From the NCBI GenBank assembly GCA_028820935.1, contig JAPPHZ010000009.1, forward strand, positions 178,923-242,922: 64,000 nucleotides of DNA. The letters are read 5' to 3'. Under the pieces are notes generated by a model. It ran no database searches. It was not told the origin of the DNA and saw nothing but the letters and a program-made list of their open reading frames with translations. Numbering within the stretch: position 1 is the stretch's first letter; every line of letters starts with the position of its first letter. Source of the stretch: a bacterium (GTDB taxonomy: Bacteria; Actinomycetota; Acidimicrobiia; Spongiisociales; Spongiisociaceae). Positions 1 through 8,263 of this stretch are shown here, one piece after another. The translations under genes and the position numbers were made by a program.

Positions 1-356
1 GCCGCGGCGAGGTCTCCGACCGGAACGGGTGATCTCGGAAAGAGCCGGTTGCTCCCCGCGAACGTGGTGTACCCGACCGGCGCCAGCTTCATGTCCTCGA
101 TCACGACCTCGACCGCCATTCCCGGCTCGGCTCCGTCCACCCAGATTGCGCCCGAGGACGGGTTGGCGCCCTCAACCTCGTAGGAGTGGTGTTCCGACCA
201 CTCCTCCCGAAGGTCGTCAGGCACGGCGGAGATGTCAGGACCCCGGTTCATCTGGGTGACCACCTCGAACACCTCGCCCGGCTCAACCCGAAGGGTGGGA
301 GGGTTGTTCGGGCTCGCTTCGTAGTAGAGGGGAGAAGGCCCCTGGCGCCGGATCAC
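1..356 (-). CDS. Acetamidase/formamidase family protein, N-terminal part (runs off left edge)
   Basis: This frame opens with a GTG at 356 and stays open to base 1, giving about 118 residues of the N-terminus. The segment reads like the start of the FmdA/AmdA family: an Asn-Asn-Pro-Pro-Thr-Leu strand followed by VEPGEVFEV, then the hallmark GAIWVDGAEPGMAVEVVIED and LAPVGYT. Family members hydrolyse short amides such as formamide or acetamide to ammonia and the acid in the cytoplasm. The start lies 7 bp after the stop of the SelA-like gene, and a GGGAGG lies upstream, so it is co-transcribed with the metal-transporter operon. The substrate cannot be told from this fragment. Confidence 0.8.
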   Translation of the reverse strand, partial: MIRRQGPSPLYYEASPNNPPTLRVEPGEVFEVVTQMNRGPDISAVPDDLREEWSEHHSYEVEGANPSSGAIWVDGAEPGMAVEVVIEDMKLAPVGYTTFAGSNRLFPRSPVPVGDLAA

Positions 357-363
357 CTGCCGA

Positions 364-1530
364 TCATCCTCCCAGGATCTCCGCCAACCTGTCGGCGATG
401 ACCTTCTCCTGGCCGGCCTGCAAGGTGGAGACGCGAACGTCGAGATAGTCCCGCTCCGGGTCAACCCACTGGTAGTGAGGGCGAAGGATGATGCACGGCT
501 CCCCGTCGTATAGCTCCCTGACCACGTCCGCCAGGGTCCTGGGTGAGCGGGAGCGGTCGAACGTGACCCGCAGGGAGTCCGGCGGTTTCGGATCGGCGGT
601 AACGGAGCCGTCCTCGTAGGAGAAGCTCAGGAACGGGAACGCCTGGAGGCGAGACCGCATGTTCTCCATAAGCCGCCGGTAGTGCCGGAAGCGCCGGCCG
701 TGGTCCATCTCCGTCCAGTTCTTGAGAGCTGCGTAGGCCGCCATTATCTCGGCGCGACCGACCTTCATGTGCCTTCCGAATGCCTGCGCGTCAGGCCCCT
801 CGAAGGCCAGGTAGCTGTTCCTGCGAGCAGCCGCGATGCCGGCGGCTGATCCGGTGAGAATGCCCGCCATCGAACCGGCGCCGAAGAACTTCCCGCTGTA
901 GGTGGCGAAGTCGGCGCCGGCGCGAACGTACTTGCTGAAGTTCTCGAGTGGGTAGACCTGCTCGGCCGCGTCGACTATCACCGCCAGGCGATGGCGCCCG
1001 GCTATCTCGAGAACCCGGTCGAACGGAACCACGTTGGGCGCGCCGGGAGCGTAGAAGAAGATCCCGGCCGTCCGCTCGCCGATGACCTTCTCGATGTCTT
1101 CCTCCGTGGTGGAACGCTCGTCGCCGGCCGGCACGATCCTGCCGCCGGCGCCCTCGAGACACCGATCGTAGAAAGTGCGCCTTCCGGCCTGGACCACGAA
1201 CTCGTTGCGGAGCCCGGTTGTATCGGGGATCCGCGCCACCAGGTCCTTCCTTCCGTCGGTCATGCAGGCCGCCGTGGCCAGGACTGCCGCGGCCGCGGCT
1301 CCAGGGGTCACCATTGCTGCCTCGATCCCGAGCATCCCGGCGATCGCCTCGCCGGCCGCGTCGGAGAGGCTTTCCACTTCCAGGAAGGACTCGTTGGCGA
1401 CCGACACGGCTTCAAGCACCGGTCCCCGGGGGAGGCTGCCGCCCAGCCCCGTCAGGTCGTTGTGCGCGTTGATAACAGGGCGAACACGCAACTCAGAAAG
1501 AAGCCTGTGCCCGGTCCACCCACCACTCAT
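364..1530 (-). CDS. SelA-like PLP-dependent enzyme (fold type I)
   Basis: A 388-residue protein of the selenocysteine-synthase-like / D-glucosaminate-6-phosphate ammonia-lyase group of PLP enzymes. Visible marks are the cofactor-binding VTPGAAAAAVLA stretch (about 75-86), the PLP-nitrogen Asp in VIVDAAEQ (Asp187) and the likely Schiff-base Lys214 in YSGKFFGAGS. True bacterial SelA is longer (about 460 residues), and no selenocysteine machinery is visible here, so a catabolic lyase or aldolase acting on an amino acid or amino sugar is more likely. It lies 42 bp after the dehydratase gene and 7 bp before the amidase gene. The exact reaction is unknown. Confidence 0.75.
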   Translation of the reverse strand: MSGGWTGHRLLSELRVRPVINAHNDLTGLGGSLPRGPVLEAVSVANESFLEVESLSDAAGEAIAGMLGIEAAMVTPGAAAAAVLATAACMTDGRKDLVARIPDTTGLRNEFVVQAGRRTFYDRCLEGAGGRIVPAGDERSTTEEDIEKVIGERTAGIFFYAPGAPNVVPFDRVLEIAGRHRLAVIVDAAEQVYPLENFSKYVRAGADFATYSGKFFGAGSMAGILTGSAAGIAAARRNSYLAFEGPDAQAFGRHMKVGRAEIMAAYAALKNWTEMDHGRRFRHYRRLMENMRSRLQAFPFLSFSYEDGSVTADPKPPDSLRVTFDRSRSPRTLADVVRELYDGEPCIILRPHYQWVDPERDYLDVRVSTLQAGQEKVIADRLAEILGG

Positions 1531-1572
1531 AGGGCGGACTTACCCCCGATCATCGACACGATCCGGCACCGA

Positions 1573-2562
1573 TCATCCCTCGGCCGGGGTCGTGAGTATC
1601 TCCGCCAGGCGGTCGGCGCCGATGCTCCCGCCGCTCACGATGCAGGCGACGGGGCCATCCCTCAGCTCGCCGAGCGCGGCGGCCAGGGACATGGCGCCGG
1701 AACCCTCCGCCACCAGCTTGTTCCCCAACGCCAGGCGAGCGATGGCGGTACGAACGTCGTCCTCCGAGACCACGACCACCCTGTCCACCACCGAACTCAC
1801 CAGCGGGTACATCTCGTCTACCACCACCGGCACGCTCGTGCCGTCGCAGATGGTCTCCCCTGCCTGAACCCATGTGGGCCTGCCGGCCTCCAGGGCCGCT
1901 CCCAGCGAGGGACAGGCCGAGCTCTGCACCCCCACCACCTCCACGGCCGGCCGGAGTTCCTTGATCACGCTGCCAATCGCCGCCACCAGACCGCCGCCAC
2001 CGACAGGTATGTAGACGGCCGCCAGTTCGGGCAGCTCGTCGAGTATCTCCATTCCGATCGTTCCCGAACCCGCCAGCATCGAGGGGTCACCCCACGGGTT
2101 GAGGTAGCTGTACGGTTCCCGCTCCCACCCCCGGTCGAAGACGTAGTCCATCAGTGCCGAGAACGGCACCGGCACCGGCGTGACACCGTAGGAGCGGACA
2201 CCGTCGACCTTCACTCTTGGGGCACTGTCCGGCAGGAGGCTCCTGGCCGGGACCCCTAGAAGGCGGGCCACGTATCCGAGGGCCTGGGCGGTATTGCCGG
2301 CGCTCTGAGTGCTCAGCCCCCTCTCCCGTTCGGCACCGGACAGCGATCGGGCCCAGTTCAGCACGCCCCGGAGCTTGAACGATCCGGCCGGCTGGAGGCA
2401 CTCCGCCTTGAGCCAGACCGGTTCGCCGTCCTCCATGGTCTTGTACCGCAACAGCGGTGTCCGCAACGCAACTCCCTCGATGCGCTGAGCCGCCTCCTCC
2501 ACGTCACCGATTGATGGCGGGGGAATCGGAGGGCCGCCCGATCCGGTTCTCATCTGGCTCAT
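1573..2562 (-). CDS. Serine/threonine dehydratase-like PLP enzyme (fold type II)
   Basis: A protein of about 329 residues of the threonine dehydratase / threo-3-hydroxyaspartate ammonia-lyase / serine racemase family, which deaminates beta-hydroxy amino acids to keto acids and ammonia. The Schiff-base Lys is in PAGSFKLRG, the substrate loop is SAGNTAQALGY, and the phosphate-binding glycine loop is PVGGGGLVAAI. There is no C-terminal ACT regulatory domain, so it is the short catabolic type. An upstream in-frame ATG exists at 2592, but the ATG at 2562 has a GGGAG eight bases ahead and leaves only 4 bp after the ATPase stop, so I prefer it. Whether the substrate is serine, threonine or hydroxyaspartate cannot be read from the sequence. 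Confidence 0.85.
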   Translation of the reverse strand: MSQMRTGSGGPPIPPPSIGDVEEAAQRIEGVALRTPLLRYKTMEDGEPVWLKAECLQPAGSFKLRGVLNWARSLSGAERERGLSTQSAGNTAQALGYVARLLGVPARSLLPDSAPRVKVDGVRSYGVTPVPVPFSALMDYVFDRGWEREPYSYLNPWGDPSMLAGSGTIGMEILDELPELAAVYIPVGGGGLVAAIGSVIKELRPAVEVVGVQSSACPSLGAALEAGRPTWVQAGETICDGTSVPVVVDEMYPLVSSVVDRVVVVSEDDVRTAIARLALGNKLVAEGSGAMSLAAALGELRDGPVACIVSGGSIGADRLAEILTTPAEG

Positions 2563-2566
2563 TCGT

Positions 2567-3400
2567 TCAACTCCCGTCATCGCTGCCGGCATGGACCGGA
2601 GCGTAGGGTATGCACATCGGAGACCCGGTCCTCGGGTCGGTAACCACGGCGGCCTCGACCCCGAAGCAATCCCGTAGCAGTCCCGGCGTCAGCACCTCGT
2701 CGGGAGCCCCGTCCGCGACCACTTCACCGCGGGACATGGCGATCATTCGATCTGAGAACCTGGCCGCATGGTTGAGGTCGTGGAGCACCATGACGACGGT
2801 CACCCCGCGGTCTCGATTCAGGCTTGACACCAGCTCCAGCAGATCCAGTTGATGACCGACATCCAGGAAGGTGGTGGGCTCGTCCAGGAGGAGGATCTCG
2901 GTCTGCTGGGCGAGGGCGAGCGCCATCCAGGCCCTCTGGCGCTCGCCCCCGGACAGCGTGTCGATGGGACGGTGGACGAAATCCTCGAGGCGGGTCAGCC
3001 GGAGGGCTTCTTCGATGGCATCATCGTCCTGGCGGCGCAGCATCCCGAGCGCTCCGACATGGGGGAACCGGCCTTGCTCGACCAACTCCAGCACGGTGAG
3101 TTCGGCCGGGACCTCGTGCACCTGCGGGAGGATCGCCATCTGGCGAGCCACATGCCGGGTCGGCAGGCCGTTTATGTCCTGGCCGTTGAGGTGCACGGCG
3201 CCCGCCAGCGGAGCGAGCAGGCGCGCCAGAGTCTTGAGGGTGGTGCTCTTCCCCGATCCGTTCGGACCCACCAGCGACGTCCGGCTCCCCCTCTCCACGC
3301 TAAGGCTGAGGCGCTGTGATACCACGAGCCTTCCGTATCCGGTGGAGATCCCCTCGGTCAGGATGGCGGGGCCTCTGATCATCGACTCCTTCCCGGTCAT
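2567..3400 (-). CDS. FecE/FhuC-type ABC transporter ATP-binding protein
   Basis: A 277-residue ATPase of the iron-siderophore, haem and corrinoid import class. Walker A is GPNGSGKSTTLK, the signature is LSGGERQRAWMALALAQ and Walker B is ILLLDEPTTFLD, followed by the switch His in VLHDLNHAARF. The start ATG overlaps the stop of the second permease by 4 bp (ATGA), so the two are translationally coupled. With the two FecCD permeases and the lipoprotein it makes a complete importer. Sequence alone does not separate siderophore, haem, zinc-chelate or cobalamin substrates. Confidence 0.93.
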   Translation of the reverse strand: MTGKESMIRGPAILTEGISTGYGRLVVSQRLSLSVERGSRTSLVGPNGSGKSTTLKTLARLLAPLAGAVHLNGQDINGLPTRHVARQMAILPQVHEVPAELTVLELVEQGRFPHVGALGMLRRQDDDAIEEALRLTRLEDFVHRPIDTLSGGERQRAWMALALAQQTEILLLDEPTTFLDVGHQLDLLELVSSLNRDRGVTVVMVLHDLNHAARFSDRMIAMSRGEVVADGAPDEVLTPGLLRDCFGVEAAVVTDPRTGSPMCIPYAPVHAGSDDGS

Positions 3401-4485
3401 CGCGTGCGTTCCCGCATGAGGTAGAGGAAGAACGGTGCTCCCACCAGGGCGGTGAAGGCGCCAACCGGGACACGGCTACCGCTTTCGGTGCGGATGTCGA
3501 CGAACGGAATCCAGTCGAGCGAGAAGACGCGAGCGAGAAGGTCGGCGGCCACGAGAATGACGGCGCCCACCAGCGCGGAGCAGGCCAGCAGCCTCCGCAG
3601 GTCCGAGCCCACCAGGGTGCGAGCCAGGTGAGGACCTATGAGGCCCAGGAACGCGATCCCGCCGACCACGGAGACCGATCCGGCCGCCAGCACGACCGCG
3701 GTCATGAGGATGAACGCACGGGCCAACTCGGAACGCAGTCCGAGGCTCACCGACGTGCTGTCTCCCAGTTGGAGCGCATTGGCCAGTGGTATGACCAGCA
3801 CCACCAGAGGAGTGGCCAGTGCCGCAACGGGCACCAGGAAGACCAAGTGGTCCCACGTCCGCGTGCTGAGCGATCCCACCAGCCACCTGACGATCGAGTC
3901 GATGTGGCTACCCGAGATCAGGACCATGAACGACGTGACCGACGAGAGCGCGGCGGCAACGACCACCCCGGTGAGGATGAGCCGGATGGGATCGGTGCCG
4001 GCGCGGCGGTAGCTGAGCACGTAGACGATGGCTCCTGCTGCCAGACCACCCGCGATCGCCGCCAGGGGCACCAGGGCGTTCAAATCGTTCAGCGCCCCCT
4101 CCGACCCGAAGGTGATCACTAGGGCCAAGACCGCACCCAGGACGGCGCCCTGCGTCACCCCGACGGTCGCGGGAGCGGCCAGGGGATTCCGGAGAACCGA
4201 TTGGAGCAGCGCCCCGGACGAGGACAGCATGGCCCCGGCCAGCGCGGCGATCAGGACACGGGGGACCCGCACTTCCCACACCGAGATACGGTGGTGAAGC
4301 TCCTCCGCTTGATCGATCAGGGCTTTGAGGACGAGATCGGGACCGAAGATGACCGGGCCCAGCATCACGTAGGCGAACATCACGGCCAGCAGCAATGCGC
4401 TGAGCGCCACTAGTACCTGCCGGGACCGGACCTCCGGAGTGACGCCGGTTTTCCGGCGCCGGTCGACGGTGGCGGTGACGGTCAA
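3397..4485 (-). CDS. FecCD-family ABC permease (second subunit)
   Basis: About 362 residues with roughly nine or ten membrane segments. It has the family motifs RVPRVLIAALAGAMLSSSGALLQ near the N-terminus and GGIAFLGLIGPHLAR before the C-terminus, the latter contacting the ATPase. I place the start at a TTG at 4485 that overlaps the preceding stop (TTGA) and has AAGGG nine bases upstream. An in-frame ATG at 4560 would add 25 residues lying inside the upstream gene. It pairs with the adjacent FecCD permease to form a heterodimeric channel. Confidence 0.9.
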   Translation of the reverse strand: MTVTATVDRRRKTGVTPEVRSRQVLVALSALLLAVMFAYVMLGPVIFGPDLVLKALIDQAEELHHRISVWEVRVPRVLIAALAGAMLSSSGALLQSVLRNPLAAPATVGVTQGAVLGAVLALVITFGSEGALNDLNALVPLAAIAGGLAAGAIVYVLSYRRAGTDPIRLILTGVVVAAALSSVTSFMVLISGSHIDSIVRWLVGSLSTRTWDHLVFLVPVAALATPLVVLVIPLANALQLGDSTSVSLGLRSELARAFILMTAVVLAAGSVSVVGGIAFLGLIGPHLARTLVGSDLRRLLACSALVGAVILVAADLLARVFSLDWIPFVDIRTESGSRVPVGAFTALVGAPFFLYLMRERTR

Positions 4486-5537
4486 GGAATGGCCCTTCGC
4501 CGCACCAGCCCTCTTTGCATGAGCACCAGTAATGCTGGGGCGCCGAACACGACCGTCCACAGACCGACCGCGATCTCGTGCGGATGGAGGGCGAGCCGGG
4601 CAGCCATGTCGGCACTGACAACGAGGATCGCCCCCACTGCGGCGGAAACGGGGAGGACGATCCGGGCGTCCGAAGTCCGCAGCAACCTGCGGACGACGTG
4701 GGGCGAGACGAGCGCCACGAATCCGATCGGGCCCGCAATGGCGATCACCGGCGCCACCAGCAGGACCGCCGCGGCGAAGAGGAGCGCCCTGGTACGCCGG
4801 ACGCCGACACCGAGGCCTTCGGCCATCTGGTCACCCAAGGCCAGGATGTTCAAGGGCCTTCCGGCGAGGAGGAAGACAACCGGGAGAGCAATGGTCCAGG
4901 GGGCCACCAAGCGCACCTCCTCCCATTGAACGTCGGAGAGGCTCCCGACCAGGAAACGGTAGATGATCGAGACACCTCCGAAGTTGGGAGCAAGCGTTAT
5001 AACCGCTATCAGCAGCGCGTTCAGCAGGGCCGTGAACGCTGCTCCGACCAGCAGCATGCGCATGGGGTTGCTCTTGAGGCTCACCAACGACAGGATCAAC
5101 GTGCCCGTCGCCAGCCCGGCCGCGAGAGCGGCCAGCGGCAGGGCGATACCCGGAAACGGGAGCCGGAAGGCGACGATGGTGGCGACTGCCAGCGAGGCTC
5201 CTGCGGACACGCCGATCAGCTCAGGACCGGCGAGGGGGTTCCGGAGCGTGTCCTGCATCACCGCGCCCGAAACGCCGAGCATCCCACCGGCCACCAGTCC
5301 GCCGATCACTCTCGGAAGCCGGAGGTTCTGGACGATGAACCGCTGGTTTCCCTCGGACGTGCCCGATCCGGACAGTGCGTTCAGTACCTGCCCGACCGAC
5401 AGATCGGGGGTTCCCTGCATGAGTGACACCACGGCCACCGCTGTGCACAGGCAGGCGATGAGGAGCACCACGATGGCAGCCCGGGCCGACCTGCCGCGGA
5501 ACAGGGAACGCCTCCTCAGTAAGCCCCGATCATTCAT
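4482..5537 (-). CDS. FecCD-family ABC permease (first subunit)
   Basis: A 351-residue membrane protein with the FecCD hallmarks LRLPRVIGGLVAGGMLGVSGAVMQ, RNPLAGPELIGVSAGA and GPIGFVALVSPHVVR. The first membrane segment is at about residues 20-40. It is separated from the binding-protein gene by 253 bp that contain a strong hairpin, and it is coupled to the next permease by a 4-bp overlap. It is not a duplicate of its partner: the two permeases are clearly diverged, as is usual in heterodimeric siderophore or haem importers. Confidence 0.92.
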   Translation of the reverse strand: MNDRGLLRRRSLFRGRSARAAIVVLLIACLCTAVAVVSLMQGTPDLSVGQVLNALSGSGTSEGNQRFIVQNLRLPRVIGGLVAGGMLGVSGAVMQDTLRNPLAGPELIGVSAGASLAVATIVAFRLPFPGIALPLAALAAGLATGTLILSLVSLKSNPMRMLLVGAAFTALLNALLIAVITLAPNFGGVSIIYRFLVGSLSDVQWEEVRLVAPWTIALPVVFLLAGRPLNILALGDQMAEGLGVGVRRTRALLFAAAVLLVAPVIAIAGPIGFVALVSPHVVRRLLRTSDARIVLPVSAAVGAILVVSADMAARLALHPHEIAVGLWTVVFGAPALLVLMQRGLVRRRAIP

Positions 5538-5727
5538 GGATGGGGGTTTGTGGGGGTGACGGGAATAGGTGCTCCTCGCTCCTGACCTGGGGTTATAGGC
5601 ATTTTGGCAGCCCTATCTCCCGGCCGGTGTGAAGTCAGCCGCAGGGTGAGGGGTGGCTAATTCGCAGATTATGTGCTCGACGTGGCCTGATCCGCGTCGG
5701 TGTGCTGGGAACAGGAATGATCGGGGC

Positions 5728-5763
5728 TAGGGGAGGGTCGTGAGACCGGACGACCCTCCCCTA
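5728..5763 (-). terminator. Strong hairpin between binding-protein and permease genes
   Basis: A perfect 14-bp inverted repeat (AGGGGAGGGTCGT plus one flanking pair, loop of 8 nt) sits just after the stop of the metal-binding lipoprotein gene and before the permease genes. There is no clear U-tract, so full termination is uncertain. It could be a partial terminator or an mRNA-stabilising processing structure that raises the amount of the binding protein relative to the membrane subunits. The rest of the 5538-5790 gap shows nothing else I recognise. Confidence 0.6.
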
Positions 5764-5790
5764 ACAGGCTTACCCCCGCGGTGATCCCAC

Positions 5791-7068
5791 CTAGGCAGCA
5801 GGCAACCACACCGATAGGTCTCCCGGATGGTCGTAGATGGCGGGCCAGCCGGCATTCAGGTAGCACTGGTAAGCCCACTGGAGCATCAGCAGCCCGTGAC
5901 CGAAGGAGCCCGCCGAGTCCTCTTCGCACACCCTGCCCTCTCGGTGGGCGGTGGTGTTGAGCCACACTTCCTGGGTGACGGTGTCGTAGCGGGCGCTTCC
6001 CGGCCAGGTGATCATGACCCAAACCTCGGGATCCGTCTCCACGATGAACTCCCAGGAGAACTCGCTGTCCGGGGATCCGTACTCGGATTCGCCCTGGTCC
6101 GGGAAGGCGCAGGTCCCGGCCCCCTCGGAACGGAGGAACTTGCAGAAGGAGGAGGAGTCCCAGATCATCCAATTGGTATCCCCGAATCCGACGGCCACCC
6201 TGGTGTCCACGGCGCCAGCGGGAAGATCTGCCGCAAGAGATGCCACATTGGATTCGAACCTGGCGATGGCCGCGGCCGCCTCTTCTTCCCTGCCCGTCAG
6301 GATGCCCACACCGATCCATCCCTCCTTGAGAGTCTCGACGCCGCCGATATCGACCAGATACACCGGGGCGACGACTTCGAGCGCATCCCGGACCTCTTCC
6401 TCACCGACCCGTCCGATGATCAGGTCGGGTTCGAACTGGGCGACTTCCTCCACGGACATACGATCACCGAGCACCGGAATGTCAGCAGCTCCGTCGCCGT
6501 AGTAGGCGGCGGCACTACCCCAACCATCGCCTCGATGCTGGGCGACAGGCACGATCCCCAGGTCGGAGGTCAGGTCGGTGCAGTTGTCCTGCACGCACAG
6601 GACCCGCTCGGCAGGACTGTCGAGTGTGATCTCGCGCCCGCTCCCGTCCGTGACTGTCAGGGTCATGGGCTCGTCTTCGTGCTCGTGGTCGTCGTCGTGT
6701 TCGTCCTCGTGGTCGTCGTGGTCCTCTTCGTGGTCGTCTTCGTGCTCGTCGTGCTCGTGGTCGTGGTCGTCGTGGTCCTCTTCGTCGTCCTCTTCGTGCT
6801 CGTGCTCGTCGTGCTCGTCGTGGACCTCTTCGTCGTCCTCTTCGTGCTCGTGGTCGTCGTGCTCGTGGTCGTCAGTTGCAGGGGGCGCGGAGGTGGTGGT
6901 TGTGGCCGAGGTGGTGGTTGTGGTCTCGGCCATCACCGTGGTGGCCGGCGTGGTGTCGCTCGCGTCCTCGCCACCGCATGCGGTCGCTACCAGAAACAAT
7001 GCGGCAACCACGACGCAGACCCGGATGCTCCGTGGGGACAGGGACTCGAAGACTCTCAGATTGACCAT
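5791..7068 (-). CDS. Metal-chelate binding lipoprotein with a long His/Asp/Glu-rich tract
   Basis: A 425-residue lipoprotein. The signal peptide ends in the lipobox LVATAC (Cys31). It is followed by a Thr/Ala/Pro linker (32-65), then about 68 residues (66-134) made almost only of Asp, Glu and His with about 19 histidines. The rest is a periplasmic-binding-protein fold of the FecB/BtuF type (residues from about 135; GSGREITLDSPAERVLCVQ, ADIPVLGDRMSVEEVAQFEPDLIIG). Such binding proteins deliver metal chelates, haem or corrinoids to FecCD permeases. Acidic-histidine tracts are known from zinc-binding proteins such as ZnuA. The upstream 7-1-7 operator fits metal-controlled expression. I infer a zinc or iron/chelate importer; the metal is not certain. 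Confidence 0.88.
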   Translation of the reverse strand: MVNLRVFESLSPRSIRVCVVVAALFLVATACGGEDASDTTPATTVMAETTTTTSATTTTSAPPATDDHEHDDHEHEEDDEEVHDEHDEHEHEEDDEEDHDDHDHEHDEHEDDHEEDHDDHEDEHDDDHEHEDEPMTLTVTDGSGREITLDSPAERVLCVQDNCTDLTSDLGIVPVAQHRGDGWGSAAAYYGDGAADIPVLGDRMSVEEVAQFEPDLIIGRVGEEEVRDALEVVAPVYLVDIGGVETLKEGWIGVGILTGREEEAAAAIARFESNVASLAADLPAGAVDTRVAVGFGDTNWMIWDSSSFCKFLRSEGAGTCAFPDQGESEYGSPDSEFSWEFIVETDPEVWVMITWPGSARYDTVTQEVWLNTTAHREGRVCEEDSAGSFGHGLLMLQWAYQCYLNAGWPAIYDHPGDLSVWLPAA

Positions 7069-7103
7069 GGTGAAGTTGTTCCCTTTCAGAAGTCAGGATG
7101 TAA

Positions 7104-7118
7104 TGATAATGATTCTCA
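7104..7118 (-). promoter_or_regulatory. Fur/Zur-type 7-1-7 operator
   Basis: On the minus strand this reads TGAGAATCATTATCA, an inverted repeat with one central base. It differs at a single position from the classic TGATAATnATTATCA box bound by Fur-family repressors, and it also resembles actinobacterial Zur sites. It lies 35 bp upstream of the ATG of the metal-binding lipoprotein, where bound repressor would cover the promoter. An adjacent extra GAATGA half-repeat suggests an extended or double site. The natural reading is derepression of the whole transporter operon when the metal is scarce. Which family member binds it is not shown. Confidence 0.75.
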
Positions 7119-7384
7119 TTCTCATGTCAATGGCAGGTGGCCCCCTTCGGACCCGCGCACGCGTGAACTCGCCGGAGCGATCGGATGGGCATACTGAGAC
7201 CCCCGGTGACATCGACAGGTATGGGGCGGACCATGACGCACCTCGGAGATCCTGCTCTCGAAGCCCAAGGCCGCTATCGCAATGCCAAACCCGGCAACAC
7301 CGGGGAGCCTGCGGCGGGAGGCTGCAGGCCGGGTTGTGGCCCGCTACGTCGATCCTGCAGACGGCTCGACTATCCGAGTTGCCG
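7119..7384. other. Intergenic stretch between metal operon and sugar-isomerase gene
   Basis: No convincing gene, hairpin or repeat is seen here. It lies between the start of the metal operon and the stop of the next upstream gene on the same strand. Open frames crossing it are short and lack start signals or coding character. Confidence 0.5.
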
Positions 7385-8242
7385 CTATCGGCTGGGCCGG
7401 ATGGCCTCGCGTAGCCAGGCGATGCTCTCGGTGACCATGCGGTCCTCGTCGCTTCCGGGCGGAAGCGTGGCCAGTTCGACACACATCAGGCCGTCGAACT
7501 GCACCGACCGGAGTTCGGCCAGCACGCCTTGAAGGTCTAGATCGCCCGCCCCGAGCGACGTGCACGGCCACCATCCTCCCGGGTCGCCGAACCCGGCCTC
7601 AGAGAGATCCAGGTCCTTCATATGAACCATGTCGGTCAGGGGCGCCAGCAAGCGGGTGGCCTCCAGCAGATCGCTGCCTACCCGGACCACGTTGGCCGTG
7701 TCGAGCACCACGCCGAGGTTGGGGGCTTCGACCCGGCACACGAGATCGGACAGGGCATCGACCGGAAGGGCGGTGTGGGTCTCGATCGACAACCGGACTC
7801 CGACCTCTGCGGCGTGCCGACACGCTGCCTGCACCCTGGGTACGAGTCTTTCGACCGAGACATGGGGTGGCTCTCTTCCCCAGTGGGTGAAGGTACCGAC
7901 CACCAGCCGCACCAGGGTCACCCCCATGGCAGCCGCGTGGTCGATGACCTGGATAAGGTCGTCAAGCCTCTTGGCGGACATTCCCATCTCCAAGCCTCCG
8001 GGATGTCCCCAGGCCAGGACGGCTTCGAGACCGGCCTCGTGGAGGGTCAGTGCCAGACGATCCCGGAAGGCCGGATCGTCGAGGTCCAGGAAACAGGTCT
8101 CCAGGCTTACCCCGTCGACCCCGAGTTCGACCGCGCGGTCAAGGAAGTCCCAGGTCGTCCAGCGGGTTCCCGGGTCCTCCTCACCTTCCCTTATCTCGCC
8201 GAAGAAGCGATGGTACGAGTAGGTGTCGATCCCGACCCTCAT
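7385..8242 (-). CDS. Sugar phosphate isomerase/epimerase-like TIM-barrel protein
   Basis: A 285-residue protein of the xylose-isomerase-like/AP-endonuclease-2 superfamily. The likely divalent-metal ligands are spread along the barrel as expected: Glu in LSIETHTAL, Asp in VVLDTANVV, His in DMVHMKDLD and Glu in CVELATLPP. The family includes tagatose and psicose epimerases, inosose isomerases and related enzymes. The start ATG opens MRVGIDTYSYHRFFG, typical of the family. It is followed 21 bp upstream by the end of a Gfo/Idh/MocA oxidoreductase gene, a pairing common in inositol or unusual-sugar catabolism. The substrate is unknown. Confidence 0.82.
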   Translation of the reverse strand: MRVGIDTYSYHRFFGEIREGEEDPGTRWTTWDFLDRAVELGVDGVSLETCFLDLDDPAFRDRLALTLHEAGLEAVLAWGHPGGLEMGMSAKRLDDLIQVIDHAAAMGVTLVRLVVGTFTHWGREPPHVSVERLVPRVQAACRHAAEVGVRLSIETHTALPVDALSDLVCRVEAPNLGVVLDTANVVRVGSDLLEATRLLAPLTDMVHMKDLDLSEAGFGDPGGWWPCTSLGAGDLDLQGVLAELRSVQFDGLMCVELATLPPGSDEDRMVTESIAWLREAIRPSR

Positions 8243-8263
8243 GGCAGGGTCTGTGGAAGACCG

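Noticed and set aside
3628..5426. Long plus-strand frames opposite the permease genes
   Set aside because: They are antisense to strongly hydrophobic, well-conserved FecCD permeases and show no protein-like composition.
6667..6873. A CRISPR-like or microsatellite array of GTGGTCGTC-type repeats
   Set aside because: The repeats are irregular and in frame with the His/Asp/Glu tract of the binding lipoprotein; there are no spacers.
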